Positions 8,077-16,454 of a stretch of DNA of 64,000 bases are shown here, one piece after another (positions within the stretch are counted from its first letter, which is position 1; each line of letters begins with the position of its first letter). Position numbers and translations under genes: made by a program. Location of the stretch: the NCBI GenBank assembly GCA_910576545.1, contig CAJTKM010000011.1, forward strand, positions 38,528-102,527, read 5' to 3'. The notes under the pieces were generated by a model, which was not told the DNA's origin, made no database searches, and saw only the letters and a program-made list of their open reading frames with translations. The DNA is from Lachnospiraceae bacterium. GTDB lineage: Bacteria; Bacillota; Clostridia; Lachnospirales; Anaerotignaceae.

Positions 8077-10311
8077 TTACAGCATTTCATGCTCTGCTTT
8101 TGCTTTCAAAATTTCCCATCTCCGGTCGATCTCCTTCTGGATGCCCGCCGTCACACAGGAATAATTCGGCTTTGTCAGGTGCTTTGTCCTGCCCATCATG
8201 GAAAACCACTGTTCCACGCCAATCTTTTTTTCGCCCGGGTCGTAGCTCAGGGAGGTGTGACCCCGCTCCACTTCATACAGCGGGAAATAACAGCAGTCTA
8301 CCGCCGCACCGATGACCTTTCTTTCAAGATTCGGCTTGTCGCCCCAGTTCAGCGGACAGGCTGACAGCGCCCTGATATATGCCATGCCTTCCTCTGCGGC
8401 ATATGCTTTTGCCTTCGCCGCTTTTTTGATAAAATCCAAAGGATTGGATTCCGCGACAGTTGCCACGTAGGGAATCCCTGACGCCGCCATAATCTGCGGC
8501 ATATCTTTGTGGAAAAAAGGTTTCCCATACTGCTCCGGTCCCACATGGGAGGTTGAGCTTTTCGCGCCTTTCGGTGTGGAATAAGAAAGCTGGTAGCCTG
8601 TATTCATATAGCCGCCGTTATCATATTCGAACAGTATCAGACGATTGTTTCGGATTGCCGTTCCCAAAGCCGAACCCATGCCGATATCCATACCGCCATC
8701 CCCGCTGACCATGACAAACGTAATTTCTCCATCAGGATATTCCCCGCGTTTCTGTCTCTGGCGGAACATTTCCGCAAGGCCAGTCAGCGTTGCCGCACCA
8801 TTCTGGAACAGGTTATGCACATATGGCACTTTGAACGCCGTTTTGGGGTAACCTGTCGTTACTACCATGCCGCAGCCCGTCTGGAACAGCAGCACCACAT
8901 TGCCCTCAATGCCGCGCAGCAAAAGGTTTACATTCACAGGGATGCCGCAGCCGGGGCAGGCCCCATGCCCGGGTGCAAGGCGTTTCGGCATAGCGGTCGT
9001 TTCATTGATTCTGCCGCCCTGCACCTTCGCCGCCCTCTGTCTGTCCGTTCCTTCAAAGACGCACTGCGTCAAGCCGGGTGATGCTTCCTTTTCACTGATA
9101 GGCGCGAAATATTGCTGCGTCTGCATGTTGATATCCCCGGAATATTTCCCCAGATAATCAAATTTCGGCGTGTCCGCGCGATAGCAGGAAAGCAGCATTT
9201 CTTCTGCCTCTGATTCATAGAAATCACGTCCACCAAGACCATATACCCGGCTGAGTACCCTGCAATCTGCCCCCTTCCCATGTTCCTGAAGCATGGCTTT
9301 CAATTCAATGGAAAGGTTGCCGCCCATCGCGCCGTAGCTGTCCTGCCTGTCACCAACCATGATGGTTTTGGCGTTTTTGCAATACTGGAACAATTCTTCT
9401 GCCGGATAGGGACGCAGTACATTCGTTGTAAACACGCCTACCTTTTTCCCCTGCCCGCGCAGCTTATCCACCGCCACTTTAGCCGTATGGTATGCCGAGC
9501 CAAGCAGACAGAGCAAAACCTCCGCATCCTCTGTACAGTAGCCCTCCGCCATACCGTACTGTCTGCCGGAAATTTCCGCATATTCCGCAAATACCTCCGG
9601 AATGACTTTCGCCGCTTCCTCCATCGCCTGATGCAGCTGGAATTTATTATTCAGCACATCCGGTTCATTCATATAGGAACCGATAGAAACAGGGTGCTCC
9701 AAATCCAGCGCGGAGCACTCCGCATGATATTCCCCGACAAACTTCTGCACGGTTTCATCCTGTTCAAACACCATGCAGCGGCGTTTCTGGTGGCTGGTGA
9801 AAAATCCGTCAAACGCCACAATGACAGGCAGTTTTACCGCTTCTGCAATTTTCAGTCCGCAGATATTCATATCATAAACCGCCTGCGGTGTATTGGCGAA
9901 CAGGATAATCCATCCGGCGTTAAGGGTAAACATAATGTCACTATGGTCACCCTTAATGCACAAAGGTCCCGAAACCGTCCGGCAGGCAACATTCATCACC
10001 ATCGGGAAACGTGTGCCGGACTGCACCGGAAGCTGTTCCAGCGCATAAAGCAGCCCGTTCGCGCTTGTCGCGTTGAATACCCTGCCGCCGCCTGTTGACG
10101 CACCATAGCAGATGCCCGCCGCGCTGTGCTCACCCTCTGCCGGAATCATCACTATATCATGTTCCCCGTCCGCCTTCATCTGGTCAAGAAATTCGGCAAT
10201 CTGTGTGGACGGCGTGATGGGGTAATAGCCCATGATGTGATAATTGATCTGCTTTGCCGCGAAAGCCGCCACTTCATTGCCGCTTTCAAATAATATCTTC
10301 TGCTTTTCCAT
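8077..10311 (-). CDS. 2-oxoacid:ferredoxin oxidoreductase, fused alpha-beta subunit
   Basis: This 744-residue protein joins the alpha (pyrimidine-binding) and beta (TPP-binding) parts of a pyruvate/2-oxoisovalerate-type ferredoxin oxidoreductase. Residues 1-400 carry the alpha domain (MGYYPITPSTQIAEFLD). Residues about 450-744 carry the beta domain, with APGHGACPGCG and the TPP/Mg motif GDGGMDIGMGSALG...DNGGYMNTG. It oxidatively decarboxylates a 2-oxoacid to acyl-CoA and reduces ferredoxin. Its ATG overlaps the TGA of the gamma-delta gene by one base (TGATG), so translation is coupled. Substrate choice (pyruvate, 2-oxoisovalerate or indolepyruvate class) is not clear from sequence alone; a VOR-like enzyme is my guess. 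Confidence 0.88.
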   Translation of the reverse strand: MEKQKILFESGNEVAAFAAKQINYHIMGYYPITPSTQIAEFLDQMKADGEHDIVMIPAEGEHSAAGICYGASTGGGRVFNATSANGLLYALEQLPVQSGTRFPMVMNVACRTVSGPLCIKGDHSDIMFTLNAGWIILFANTPQAVYDMNICGLKIAEAVKLPVIVAFDGFFTSHQKRRCMVFEQDETVQKFVGEYHAECSALDLEHPVSIGSYMNEPDVLNNKFQLHQAMEEAAKVIPEVFAEYAEISGRQYGMAEGYCTEDAEVLLCLLGSAYHTAKVAVDKLRGQGKKVGVFTTNVLRPYPAEELFQYCKNAKTIMVGDRQDSYGAMGGNLSIELKAMLQEHGKGADCRVLSRVYGLGGRDFYESEAEEMLLSCYRADTPKFDYLGKYSGDINMQTQQYFAPISEKEASPGLTQCVFEGTDRQRAAKVQGGRINETTAMPKRLAPGHGACPGCGIPVNVNLLLRGIEGNVVLLFQTGCGMVVTTGYPKTAFKVPYVHNLFQNGAATLTGLAEMFRQRQKRGEYPDGEITFVMVSGDGGMDIGMGSALGTAIRNNRLILFEYDNGGYMNTGYQLSYSTPKGAKSSTSHVGPEQYGKPFFHKDMPQIMAASGIPYVATVAESNPLDFIKKAAKAKAYAAEEGMAYIRALSACPLNWGDKPNLERKVIGAAVDCCYFPLYEVERGHTSLSYDPGEKKIGVEQWFSMMGRTKHLTKPNYSCVTAGIQKEIDRRWEILKAKAEHEML

Positions 10312-11405
10312 CAGACCATCCCTCCGTCAATCCGTTTTTCTGTGAAATGAGATTCGCTCGTCACCCACGAATTGGGACCCGCGTCTTCATATTCCAGACG
10401 GTCCACAATCAAGTCCTTATTACGGACAAACCATTTCAAATCTGGATGCTCCCGCTCCACGCCCTTTACCAACGCGTTTGTCGGACATACATCTACACAG
10501 CGCAGACAGCCCTTGCAATGGTGGTAATCCAGCCCCGTATTCACCATAGCGGGACGCCCTTTATATTCGCCTGGCTTAAACTGGAATACCATATCTGGGC
10601 ATGTGGTGTCGCATAGCCCACAGTTGATACATTTTTCCTGCAAAAACAACGGAATATATCCCTCCCGCGATGCAGAAAGGTCATTGGAAACCGTACTGCC
10701 GATACGGGGATTTGCCCCGCCAATCGGTGCGTTGGCATAGCCCCATTTGTTTTTTGCCTCCTGATACGGAACACGCTCAAATGTGCCGTCCTCCTGGAAA
10801 AACATGGATTTTCCTTCCTCATAGCCGCGCTTCAGCCCTTCCAGATTTTCCTGTATCAAATTCGGGTATTTCTTCCCTATGGTTTCCCGCACAAGCTCCT
10901 CCGCGGCTTCAAACGGGATAAAGCCGCTGGCTTTCACAATTGCCCCCAGCATAACCATGTTTATACGTGTTTTGGATTCCATTGCAATTTTCAGCGCGTC
11001 AATACAGATGATTTCACCGCCACACAGCTTCAGCCGTTTTCGCATTTCCATCGGCGAAGCATCGGTATTGACAATAACCTTTGTTTTTTCCGTCACGCCA
11101 GCCGTAACAGGCAGTTTTCCTGCCAGTGCTTCATGGAACAGCCCCAAAATATGCGGCTCCTCCACAGGGCTGTTAATACCGATTTCCTGCCCTTGTGCGC
11201 TCCAGCGGATATAAGCCTTAACTGGCGAGCCTCTCTTTTCCGAACCATAGCTGGAAAAGCTGGCAGCATTCAGCCCCATAAACACCGCGCCTAGTTCGCC
11301 TATCATTTTCCCGCATAAATTTGCACCAAGCCCACCGATACTCTCCAGACGGATTTCATAATATCCATTTTCATTTGTTACCGGTAATTTCACTTCTTCT
11401 TTCAT
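10311..11405 (-). CDS. 2-oxoacid:ferredoxin oxidoreductase, fused gamma-delta subunit
   Basis: This 364-residue protein is the partner of the alpha-beta gene. Residues about 15-200 form the gamma domain (RLESIGGLGANLCGKMIGE). Residues about 255-330 hold two 4Fe-4S ferredoxin clusters: CINCGLCDTTCPD and CKGCLRCVDVCP. These pass electrons from the TPP site to external ferredoxin. The start at 11405 is set by a GGAGGAGG site. It is the first gene of a three-gene minus-strand unit (gamma-delta, alpha-beta, rubrerythrin). Having four classical subunits in two polypeptides is a compact arrangement. Confidence 0.9.
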   Translation of the reverse strand: MKEEVKLPVTNENGYYEIRLESIGGLGANLCGKMIGELGAVFMGLNAASFSSYGSEKRGSPVKAYIRWSAQGQEIGINSPVEEPHILGLFHEALAGKLPVTAGVTEKTKVIVNTDASPMEMRKRLKLCGGEIICIDALKIAMESKTRINMVMLGAIVKASGFIPFEAAEELVRETIGKKYPNLIQENLEGLKRGYEEGKSMFFQEDGTFERVPYQEAKNKWGYANAPIGGANPRIGSTVSNDLSASREGYIPLFLQEKCINCGLCDTTCPDMVFQFKPGEYKGRPAMVNTGLDYHHCKGCLRCVDVCPTNALVKGVEREHPDLKWFVRNKDLIVDRLEYEDAGPNSWVTSESHFTEKRIDGGMV

Positions 11406-11534
11406 CGCAGCCTCCTCCTTCGCTTTTCTTCCCTATTATGGGCAAAAACGGCAGGAGTATACCCAAATTTCCATACTGATGTGATAAAATCCGGCTGACT
11501 GCCCAAACCATTGGAAAAGGCTTTCAGGCAGGAC

Positions 11535-11563
11535 TTTTCAGGGGACCGTAAATGTGATATAAT
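11535..11563 (+). promoter_or_regulatory. Probable promoter for the small membrane protein / FUSC unit
   Basis: TATAAT lies at 11558-11563 with a weak -35 (TTTTCA, 11535-11540) at 17-base spacing, 60 bases before the first gene of the plus-strand unit. The -10 is perfect; the -35 matches four of six. Confidence 0.5.
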
Positions 11564-11622
11564 CATCGAAACCAAAGGCAAAAAACTTATATTCGTTGGT
11601 TCCATCAGAATTGGAGGACATT

Positions 11623-11826
11623 ATGGGTCTTGGCTTTTTTATGATCTTTCTGACAATCTGCGGCGCAGGGGTCTTTGCCTTCCTCTTTTTTTCTTTTGCA
11701 GGTTTTATCTGGAAAAAAGAGAAAAAGGCGGCATCTGTTCTGCTTGCCCTTCTGGGCGCGGGCTGCGCAGGTTTGGCTTTTTGGCTGACACTTATACTGC
11801 TCGATGGACTTTTTTACTTTTTCTGA
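11623..11826 (+). CDS. Small two-helix membrane protein
   Basis: This 67-residue hydrophobic protein has two membrane segments separated by a basic loop (WKKEKKAA). I chose the ATG at 11623 because TTGGAGGACATT places a good ribosome site just before it. It lies 29 bp upstream of the FUSC/HAD fusion gene and likely shares its transcript. No family is recognised. It could be an accessory subunit of that membrane protein, but this is a guess from position only. Confidence 0.65.
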   Translation: MGLGFFMIFLTICGAGVFAFLFFSFAGFIWKKEKKAASVLLALLGAGCAGLAFWLTLILLDGLFYFF

Positions 11827-11855
11827 CCATTTGACAGAAAGAAAGGAAGAAAATT

Positions 11856-13199
11856 ATGTCAAATTTCCCGAGAATTGGAATGCGCATGATAAAATCGGCT
11901 GCAGCCGTTGCTATCTGCCTTCTGCTTTATATTCTGCGTGGGGAGCAGGGCGTGCCTGTGTTTTCCGCAATCGCAGCAGTAATTTGTATGCAGCCTTATG
12001 TGGATAACAGCGTGCAGGTTGCGCTGAACCGAATTTTTGGCACGATACTTGGCGCGGCGTTCGCCCTGCTGGTACTCTATTTTATCCGTTTTATACCAGA
12101 GGAATACCGTTTATGGGAATACGCTATCATCTCCATTGCAATCATCCCCGCACTTTATACGACAGTGCTGTTCAAAAAAACGGGTGCGTCCGCCCTTGCA
12201 GGAATTGTGCTTTTGAGCGTATGCCTTTCCCAAAGCGGCGACCCTCCCCTGACAGATGCGGTAAACCGCTCTGTAGAAACCATTTTCGGCATTCTTGTAT
12301 CGCTTGGGGTGAATATTATTCATCTGCCGCGGCGAAAGCAAAAGGACTTTTTCTTTGTTTCCGGCTTTGACGGCGCGCTTTACCATGAGGAAGAAGGCAT
12401 GACGCCTTACTGTATTTTCGAAATGAACCAGCTTCTGCATGATGGACTGCCCTTTACAATTGCCACAGAGCGCACGCCAGCCTCCCTGCTTTCAGACCTT
12501 GGGAATCTGAATTTGCAGCTGCCTGTCATTGCTATGGATGGGGCTGTACTGTATGATGTAAATGAAAAACGCTATCTGGCATGTCATGGACTGGAAAAGG
12601 ACACCGTAGATAAAATCTGTGATTTCTTACGGGAAAAGGGCTGTCATTATTTCCTCAATGTTGTCTGGCAGGACGTTCTGCTCATCTATTACCGCGATTT
12701 CCAGAATGATGTGGAGCGTGAACTGTATGAAACCGCGCGCCGCTCGCCTTACCGCAACTATGTATATGGGGATATGCCGGAGGAGGGCATTGTGGTATAT
12801 ATTCTGTTGGTATTGAAAGATGCAGAAGCCGACCTGCTGGAGGAAGAAATCCGCAGACGGGACGAACGCAGTGAACTGCTTTTCCTGCGAGATAAATCCG
12901 AAACGCCGGAAGATTACTGCCATTTGAAAATTTACCATAAAACCGCGACAAAAGAGGATATGGTGCGGCGCATGCTGCGGGATATGCCCCAGAAAAAATG
13001 TGTGGTATTCGGTAGCAATAAAAACGACCTCTCCATGATGGAAGCGGCGGAGCTTTCTTATGCCGCACCAGAGGCTATGCCAGAGGCGGCAAAAATTGCA
13101 GATTACTGCCTGAAAGGCGGCACAGACAGCGTTGCAAGGCAGATGCTTCGGCTCTATATGCCTCTGCCCTGGCAGAAACTGCCGAAGGAACTGCGCTGA
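11856..13199 (+). CDS. FUSC/aromatic acid exporter-like membrane domain fused to a degenerate HAD domain
   Basis: Residues 1-165 of this 447-residue protein form a FUSC/ArAE-type membrane domain with about six hydrophobic segments. Residues 170-430 resemble a Cof-type HAD hydrolase: motif II FTIATERTPASLL, the LPVIAMDGAVLYD block, a lysine in HKTATKED, and FGSNKNDLSMMEAAE at motif IV. Motif I, normally DxDGT, reads GFDGAL, so the nucleophilic Asp is Gly and the Thr is Ala; an Asp of motif IV is Ser. The HAD part is therefore probably not catalytic and may sense a phosphorylated ligand. AGAAAGGAAG precedes the ATG. It is followed closely by tcdA. Confidence 0.8.
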   Translation: MSNFPRIGMRMIKSAAAVAICLLLYILRGEQGVPVFSAIAAVICMQPYVDNSVQVALNRIFGTILGAAFALLVLYFIRFIPEEYRLWEYAIISIAIIPALYTTVLFKKTGASALAGIVLLSVCLSQSGDPPLTDAVNRSVETIFGILVSLGVNIIHLPRRKQKDFFFVSGFDGALYHEEEGMTPYCIFEMNQLLHDGLPFTIATERTPASLLSDLGNLNLQLPVIAMDGAVLYDVNEKRYLACHGLEKDTVDKICDFLREKGCHYFLNVVWQDVLLIYYRDFQNDVERELYETARRSPYRNYVYGDMPEEGIVVYILLVLKDAEADLLEEEIRRRDERSELLFLRDKSETPEDYCHLKIYHKTATKEDMVRRMLRDMPQKKCVVFGSNKNDLSMMEAAELSYAAPEAMPEAAKIADYCLKGGTDSVARQMLRLYMPLPWQKLPKELR

Positions 13200-13215
13200 G
13201 AAAGGACGGACAGAT

Positions 13216-13935
13216 ATGGAAGAAACGCATTTATTTTCAAGGGCAGAGCTTCTGCTCGGAAAAGACGGGCTGGAGCGGCTGAAACAAGCAAGAGTAGCGG
13301 TATTTGGCATTGGCGGGGTCGGCTCTTTTGCGGCGGAGGCATTGGCGCGTGGCGGCGTTGGGCATATCGCTCTCATAGACGGGGATACCGTCAGCCTGAC
13401 GAACCTGAACCGCCAGCTGATTGCCACACAGGCTACCATTGGGCGGCTGAAAACGGAAGTAATGGCAGATCGGATACACATTATTTCGCCGGAAACAAAA
13501 ACCGTTTGCTATCCTGTTGTCTATGGGGCAGTAAATAAAGATTTGCTGGATTTTGCGTCATATAATTATGTTATTGACGCGATAGATACTGTTACTTCCA
13601 AGCTGCTTCTAATTGAACAGGCAAAGCGAGCCGGTACGCGTATCATCAGCTGCATGGGTACGGGCAATAAGCTCGACCCGACTCGTTTCGAGGTCGCAGA
13701 TATTTCGAAAACCTCTGTCTGCCCACTGGCGAAGGTCATGCGGAAAGAATTAAAAGCAAGAGGAATCAGCGGAGTGAAGGTAGTTTATTCCAAAGAACCG
13801 CCTCTTACACCCTCCCCTTCCCCCGAATCAGGGAAATGGCAGATTCCCGGCAGCCTTTCTTTTGTGCCGCCGGTAGCGGGAATGATTCTTGCGGGCGAAG
13901 CCATAAAGGAAATCTGCGGCATCGGACAGGATTAA
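13216..13935 (+). CDS. tcdA: tRNA threonylcarbamoyladenosine dehydratase
   Basis: This E1/MoeB-like ATP-dependent enzyme cyclises t6A37 of tRNA to ct6A. In 239 residues the nucleotide-binding loop is GIGGVGSFAAEALARGGVG (about residues 28-46), followed by DGDTVSLTNLNRQ and the DAIDTV strand. SVCPLAKVMRKELKARGI is characteristic of the TcdA/YgdL branch. I chose the ATG at 13216, which has AAAGGACGG ahead of it, 16 bases after the previous stop. Frames opening earlier overlap the FUSC gene and lack a ribosome site. The gene sits in a loose plus-strand run with no tRNA-modification neighbours. Confidence 0.92.
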   Translation: MEETHLFSRAELLLGKDGLERLKQARVAVFGIGGVGSFAAEALARGGVGHIALIDGDTVSLTNLNRQLIATQATIGRLKTEVMADRIHIISPETKTVCYPVVYGAVNKDLLDFASYNYVIDAIDTVTSKLLLIEQAKRAGTRIISCMGTGNKLDPTRFEVADISKTSVCPLAKVMRKELKARGISGVKVVYSKEPPLTPSPSPESGKWQIPGSLSFVPPVAGMILAGEAIKEICGIGQD

Positions 13936-13976
13936 AAAAATTTTATATAAGGCGTTACAAAGAAGGGAGAATTGCA

Positions 13977-14744
13977 ATGAGCTATTTGGATGAAATATTT
14001 GGGTTGGCTGGGAAGGTCGCTATTGTAACAGGCGGCGGGCACGGCATCGGGCAAACCGTTGCAATCGGACTTGCAAAGGCAGGCGCAGAGGTCGTTGTCA
14101 TTGCCAGAAGCAATGCAGACGAAACCATTAGCAAAATTACAGGCGAAGGCGGAAAGTGCTGTTTTGTGCGTGCAGACGTTACGAAAGAAGCCGAAGTAGA
14201 CGCTGCCCTTGCTGAAATCATGCAGAAATCCGGACGGATTGATGTCGTATTCAATAACGCCGGAATCTGTAAGCACCAGAGCACATTTGAAGCCAGCGTT
14301 GCAGATTGGCGCGAAGTCATCGATACGAACCTGACAGGCGAATACATTATGGCACGCGCTGCCGCAAAAATCATGGTGGAAAACGGCATCCATGGGAGTA
14401 TCATCAATATGGCGTCCATGTCTGGTACAATCGCGAATATCCCCCAGTGGCAGTGTTCCTATAATGCGTCCAAGGCGGGCGTAATACATATGACGCGTTC
14501 CCTCGCTTTGGAATGGGCAAAATATGGTATCCGTGTAAACAGCCTGAGTCCCGGCTATATTGCTACGCCGATGTCCGTAGATACGCCGCAGGAACTGAAA
14601 GACGCCTGGATGCCGCTGATTCCCATGCACCGCATGGGTACGCCGGAGGAACTCGTTCCCGCTGTGCTGTATCTGGCAAGCAGCGCGTCCGGCTATACCA
14701 CAGGTAGCGATATCATCGTAGACGGCGCATACACCTGTTTTTAA
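13977..14744 (+). CDS. Short-chain dehydrogenase/reductase
   Basis: This 255-residue NAD(P)-dependent SDR has the cofactor loop TGGGHGIGQTV (about residues 19-29), the NNAG motif, the catalytic Ser in INMASMSGT and the YNASK Tyr-Lys pair. The C-terminal GSDIIVDGAYTCF is typical of classical SDRs acting on sugars or polyols (gluconate 5-dehydrogenase or arabinitol/sorbose reductase relatives). The start at 13977 follows GAAGGGAG at good spacing; a longer reading from 13836 overlaps tcdA. An IS3 remnant lies 31 bp after the stop. The substrate is not determined. Confidence 0.88.
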   Translation: MSYLDEIFGLAGKVAIVTGGGHGIGQTVAIGLAKAGAEVVVIARSNADETISKITGEGGKCCFVRADVTKEAEVDAALAEIMQKSGRIDVVFNNAGICKHQSTFEASVADWREVIDTNLTGEYIMARAAAKIMVENGIHGSIINMASMSGTIANIPQWQCSYNASKAGVIHMTRSLALEWAKYGIRVNSLSPGYIATPMSVDTPQELKDAWMPLIPMHRMGTPEELVPAVLYLASSASGYTTGSDIIVDGAYTCF

Positions 14745-14775
14745 GCTCTGATAAAACCGGAAAAGCCTTATACAA

Positions 14776-14975
14776 TGAAGTGACCCCAAAAAGTTAGACA
14801 AATATTTCAAGCACAAAATGTTCAAGCAGCCGAAAGGGCTTGCTGTCTGTGAATTGCAGGCGGCAAGCCCTTTCGTTTTGCCTTAATCCTGCGATTGTTG
14901 TAGTAATCCAAATATTCAATCAGTTCCCGTTTGAAGTGTTCCATGGACTGGAACTCTTGCAGATACAGCAATTCA
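14776..14975 (-). mobile_element. IS3-family remnant (right end and 3' part of orfB)
   Basis: These 200 bases match the end of the larger IS3-family copy at 62064-62263 with only two differences seen by eye. They carry the terminal TGAAGTGACCCCAAAAAG repeat and the last roughly 50 codons of the transposase (ending HRQQALSAA). The match stops abruptly after 14975, where the decarboxylase gene begins. The rest of the element is missing, so this is a deletion remnant. Its near identity to the other copy suggests a recent event. Confidence 0.9.
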
Positions 14976-16223
14976 AAACAAGCCTGTAAAATCAAATACC
15001 GCAAAATAATCCTTTTCTGTTTCTGCACGCCGCAACAGTTCCACACTGCCATCTTCTTTCAGCAGGAGTTCCGCAGAGCGCAGTTTGCCGTTATAGTTAT
15101 AGCCCATTGCGTGCCCATGCGCACCGGTATCATGGATATAAAGGATATCCCCGATTTCAATTTCAGGCAGCATCCGGTCAATAGCAAATTTGTCGTTATT
15201 TTCGCAAAGACCGCCTGTAATGTCATACTTATGGTCGCAGGGAGCATTTTCCTTCCCCAGCACGGTAATATGGTGGTATGCACCATACATCGCCGGACGC
15301 ATTAGGTTTGCCGCGCAAGCGTCCAGACCAATATATTCCTTATATATATGCTTTTCATGAATTGCCTTCGATAAAAGGCTGCCATAAGGCGCGAGCATAT
15401 AGCGCCCCATTTCCGTATAGATTGCCACATCGTCCATACCTTCCGGCACCAGAATTTCCTCATAGGCTTTCCTTACACCCTCCCCGATTGCCATAATATC
15501 GCAGGGTTTTTCTTCGGGCTCATATGGAATCCCTACACCGCCGGAAAGATTGATAAACGAAATATGAATATCCAGTTCTTTTTTCAGTTCCACAGCAAGC
15601 TGGAAAAGTATTTTTGCAAGCATCGGATAGTAATCATTCGAACTTGTACTGCTTGCAAGAAAGGAATGGATGCCGAAATGTTTCGCTCCCTTTTCCTTGA
15701 GCATACGGAAAGCGTCCCGAAGCTGTGTTTTTGTCATACCGTATTTTGCATCCTCTGGGTGATCCATAATGTCATTACTGATTTGGAATACACCACCGGG
15801 GTTATACCGGCAGCATACGGTTTCAGGAATTTCCGCCAACTTTTCAAAAAAAGGGATATGGGTAATATCGTCAAAATTGATAATCGCACCCAGCTTTGCC
15901 GCAAGAACAAAATCCTCCGCAGGCGTTACGTTGGAGGAAAACATGATATCATGCCCCTTCTGCCCAACTGCCTCCGCCATGACAAGCTCGGTATAAGAAG
16001 AGCAGTCTGAGCCGCAGCCTTCTTCTTTCAATATTTTAATGATGCCCGGTGTGGGCGTCGCTTTTACCGCAAAATATTCCCGAAAGCCTTTGTTCCACGA
16101 GAAGGCCTCGTTTACTTTGCGTGCATTTTCCCTGATGCCCTTTTCATCGTAAAGATAAAACGGGGTAGGATACTGTTCAATGATTTTTTTTGCCTGTTCC
16201 AAAGAAACAAATGTTTTTTTCAT
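14973..16223 (-). CDS. lysA: Diaminopimelate decarboxylase-type PLP enzyme, stop codon supplied by IS fragment
   Basis: This 416-residue fold-type-III PLP decarboxylase would make lysine from meso-diaminopimelate if the family assignment holds. The PLP lysine is in YFAVKATPTPG, the phosphate/glycine loop is INLSGGVGIPY, GGLCENNDKF carries the intersubunit Cys-Glu, and HDTGAHGHAMGYNYNG ends the barrel. The GCGSDCSSYTEL variant differs from textbook LysA but is common in anaerobe sequences. Its TGA (14973-14975) lies wholly inside the IS3 remnant, so the native 3' end is lost; the visible end (ETEKDYFAVFDFTGLF) suggests only a few residues are missing. It may still be active. Confidence 0.85.
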   Translation of the reverse strand: MKKTFVSLEQAKKIIEQYPTPFYLYDEKGIRENARKVNEAFSWNKGFREYFAVKATPTPGIIKILKEEGCGSDCSSYTELVMAEAVGQKGHDIMFSSNVTPAEDFVLAAKLGAIINFDDITHIPFFEKLAEIPETVCCRYNPGGVFQISNDIMDHPEDAKYGMTKTQLRDAFRMLKEKGAKHFGIHSFLASSTSSNDYYPMLAKILFQLAVELKKELDIHISFINLSGGVGIPYEPEEKPCDIMAIGEGVRKAYEEILVPEGMDDVAIYTEMGRYMLAPYGSLLSKAIHEKHIYKEYIGLDACAANLMRPAMYGAYHHITVLGKENAPCDHKYDITGGLCENNDKFAIDRMLPEIEIGDILYIHDTGAHGHAMGYNYNGKLRSAELLLKEDGSVELLRRAETEKDYFAVFDFTGLF

Positions 16224-16454
16224 TTGCGTAATTCTCCTTTATCTCTGCCAGTATATTTTGCTGTTTCTGCCTGCCTGGACGCACCAAACAGCATTCGCCT
16301 TATTATAACAAACTATCCTGACATTGGCAACGAAACAGCACGATTTCTCCTCTCAAAAAAAATTTATCCTGCTGTTTCTTCTGCATTTCCTTTCCGACAA
16401 AAATGTTGTATAATAGTGCTGATAATTTTCTGACGGAAGATAAGGAGCAAATCC

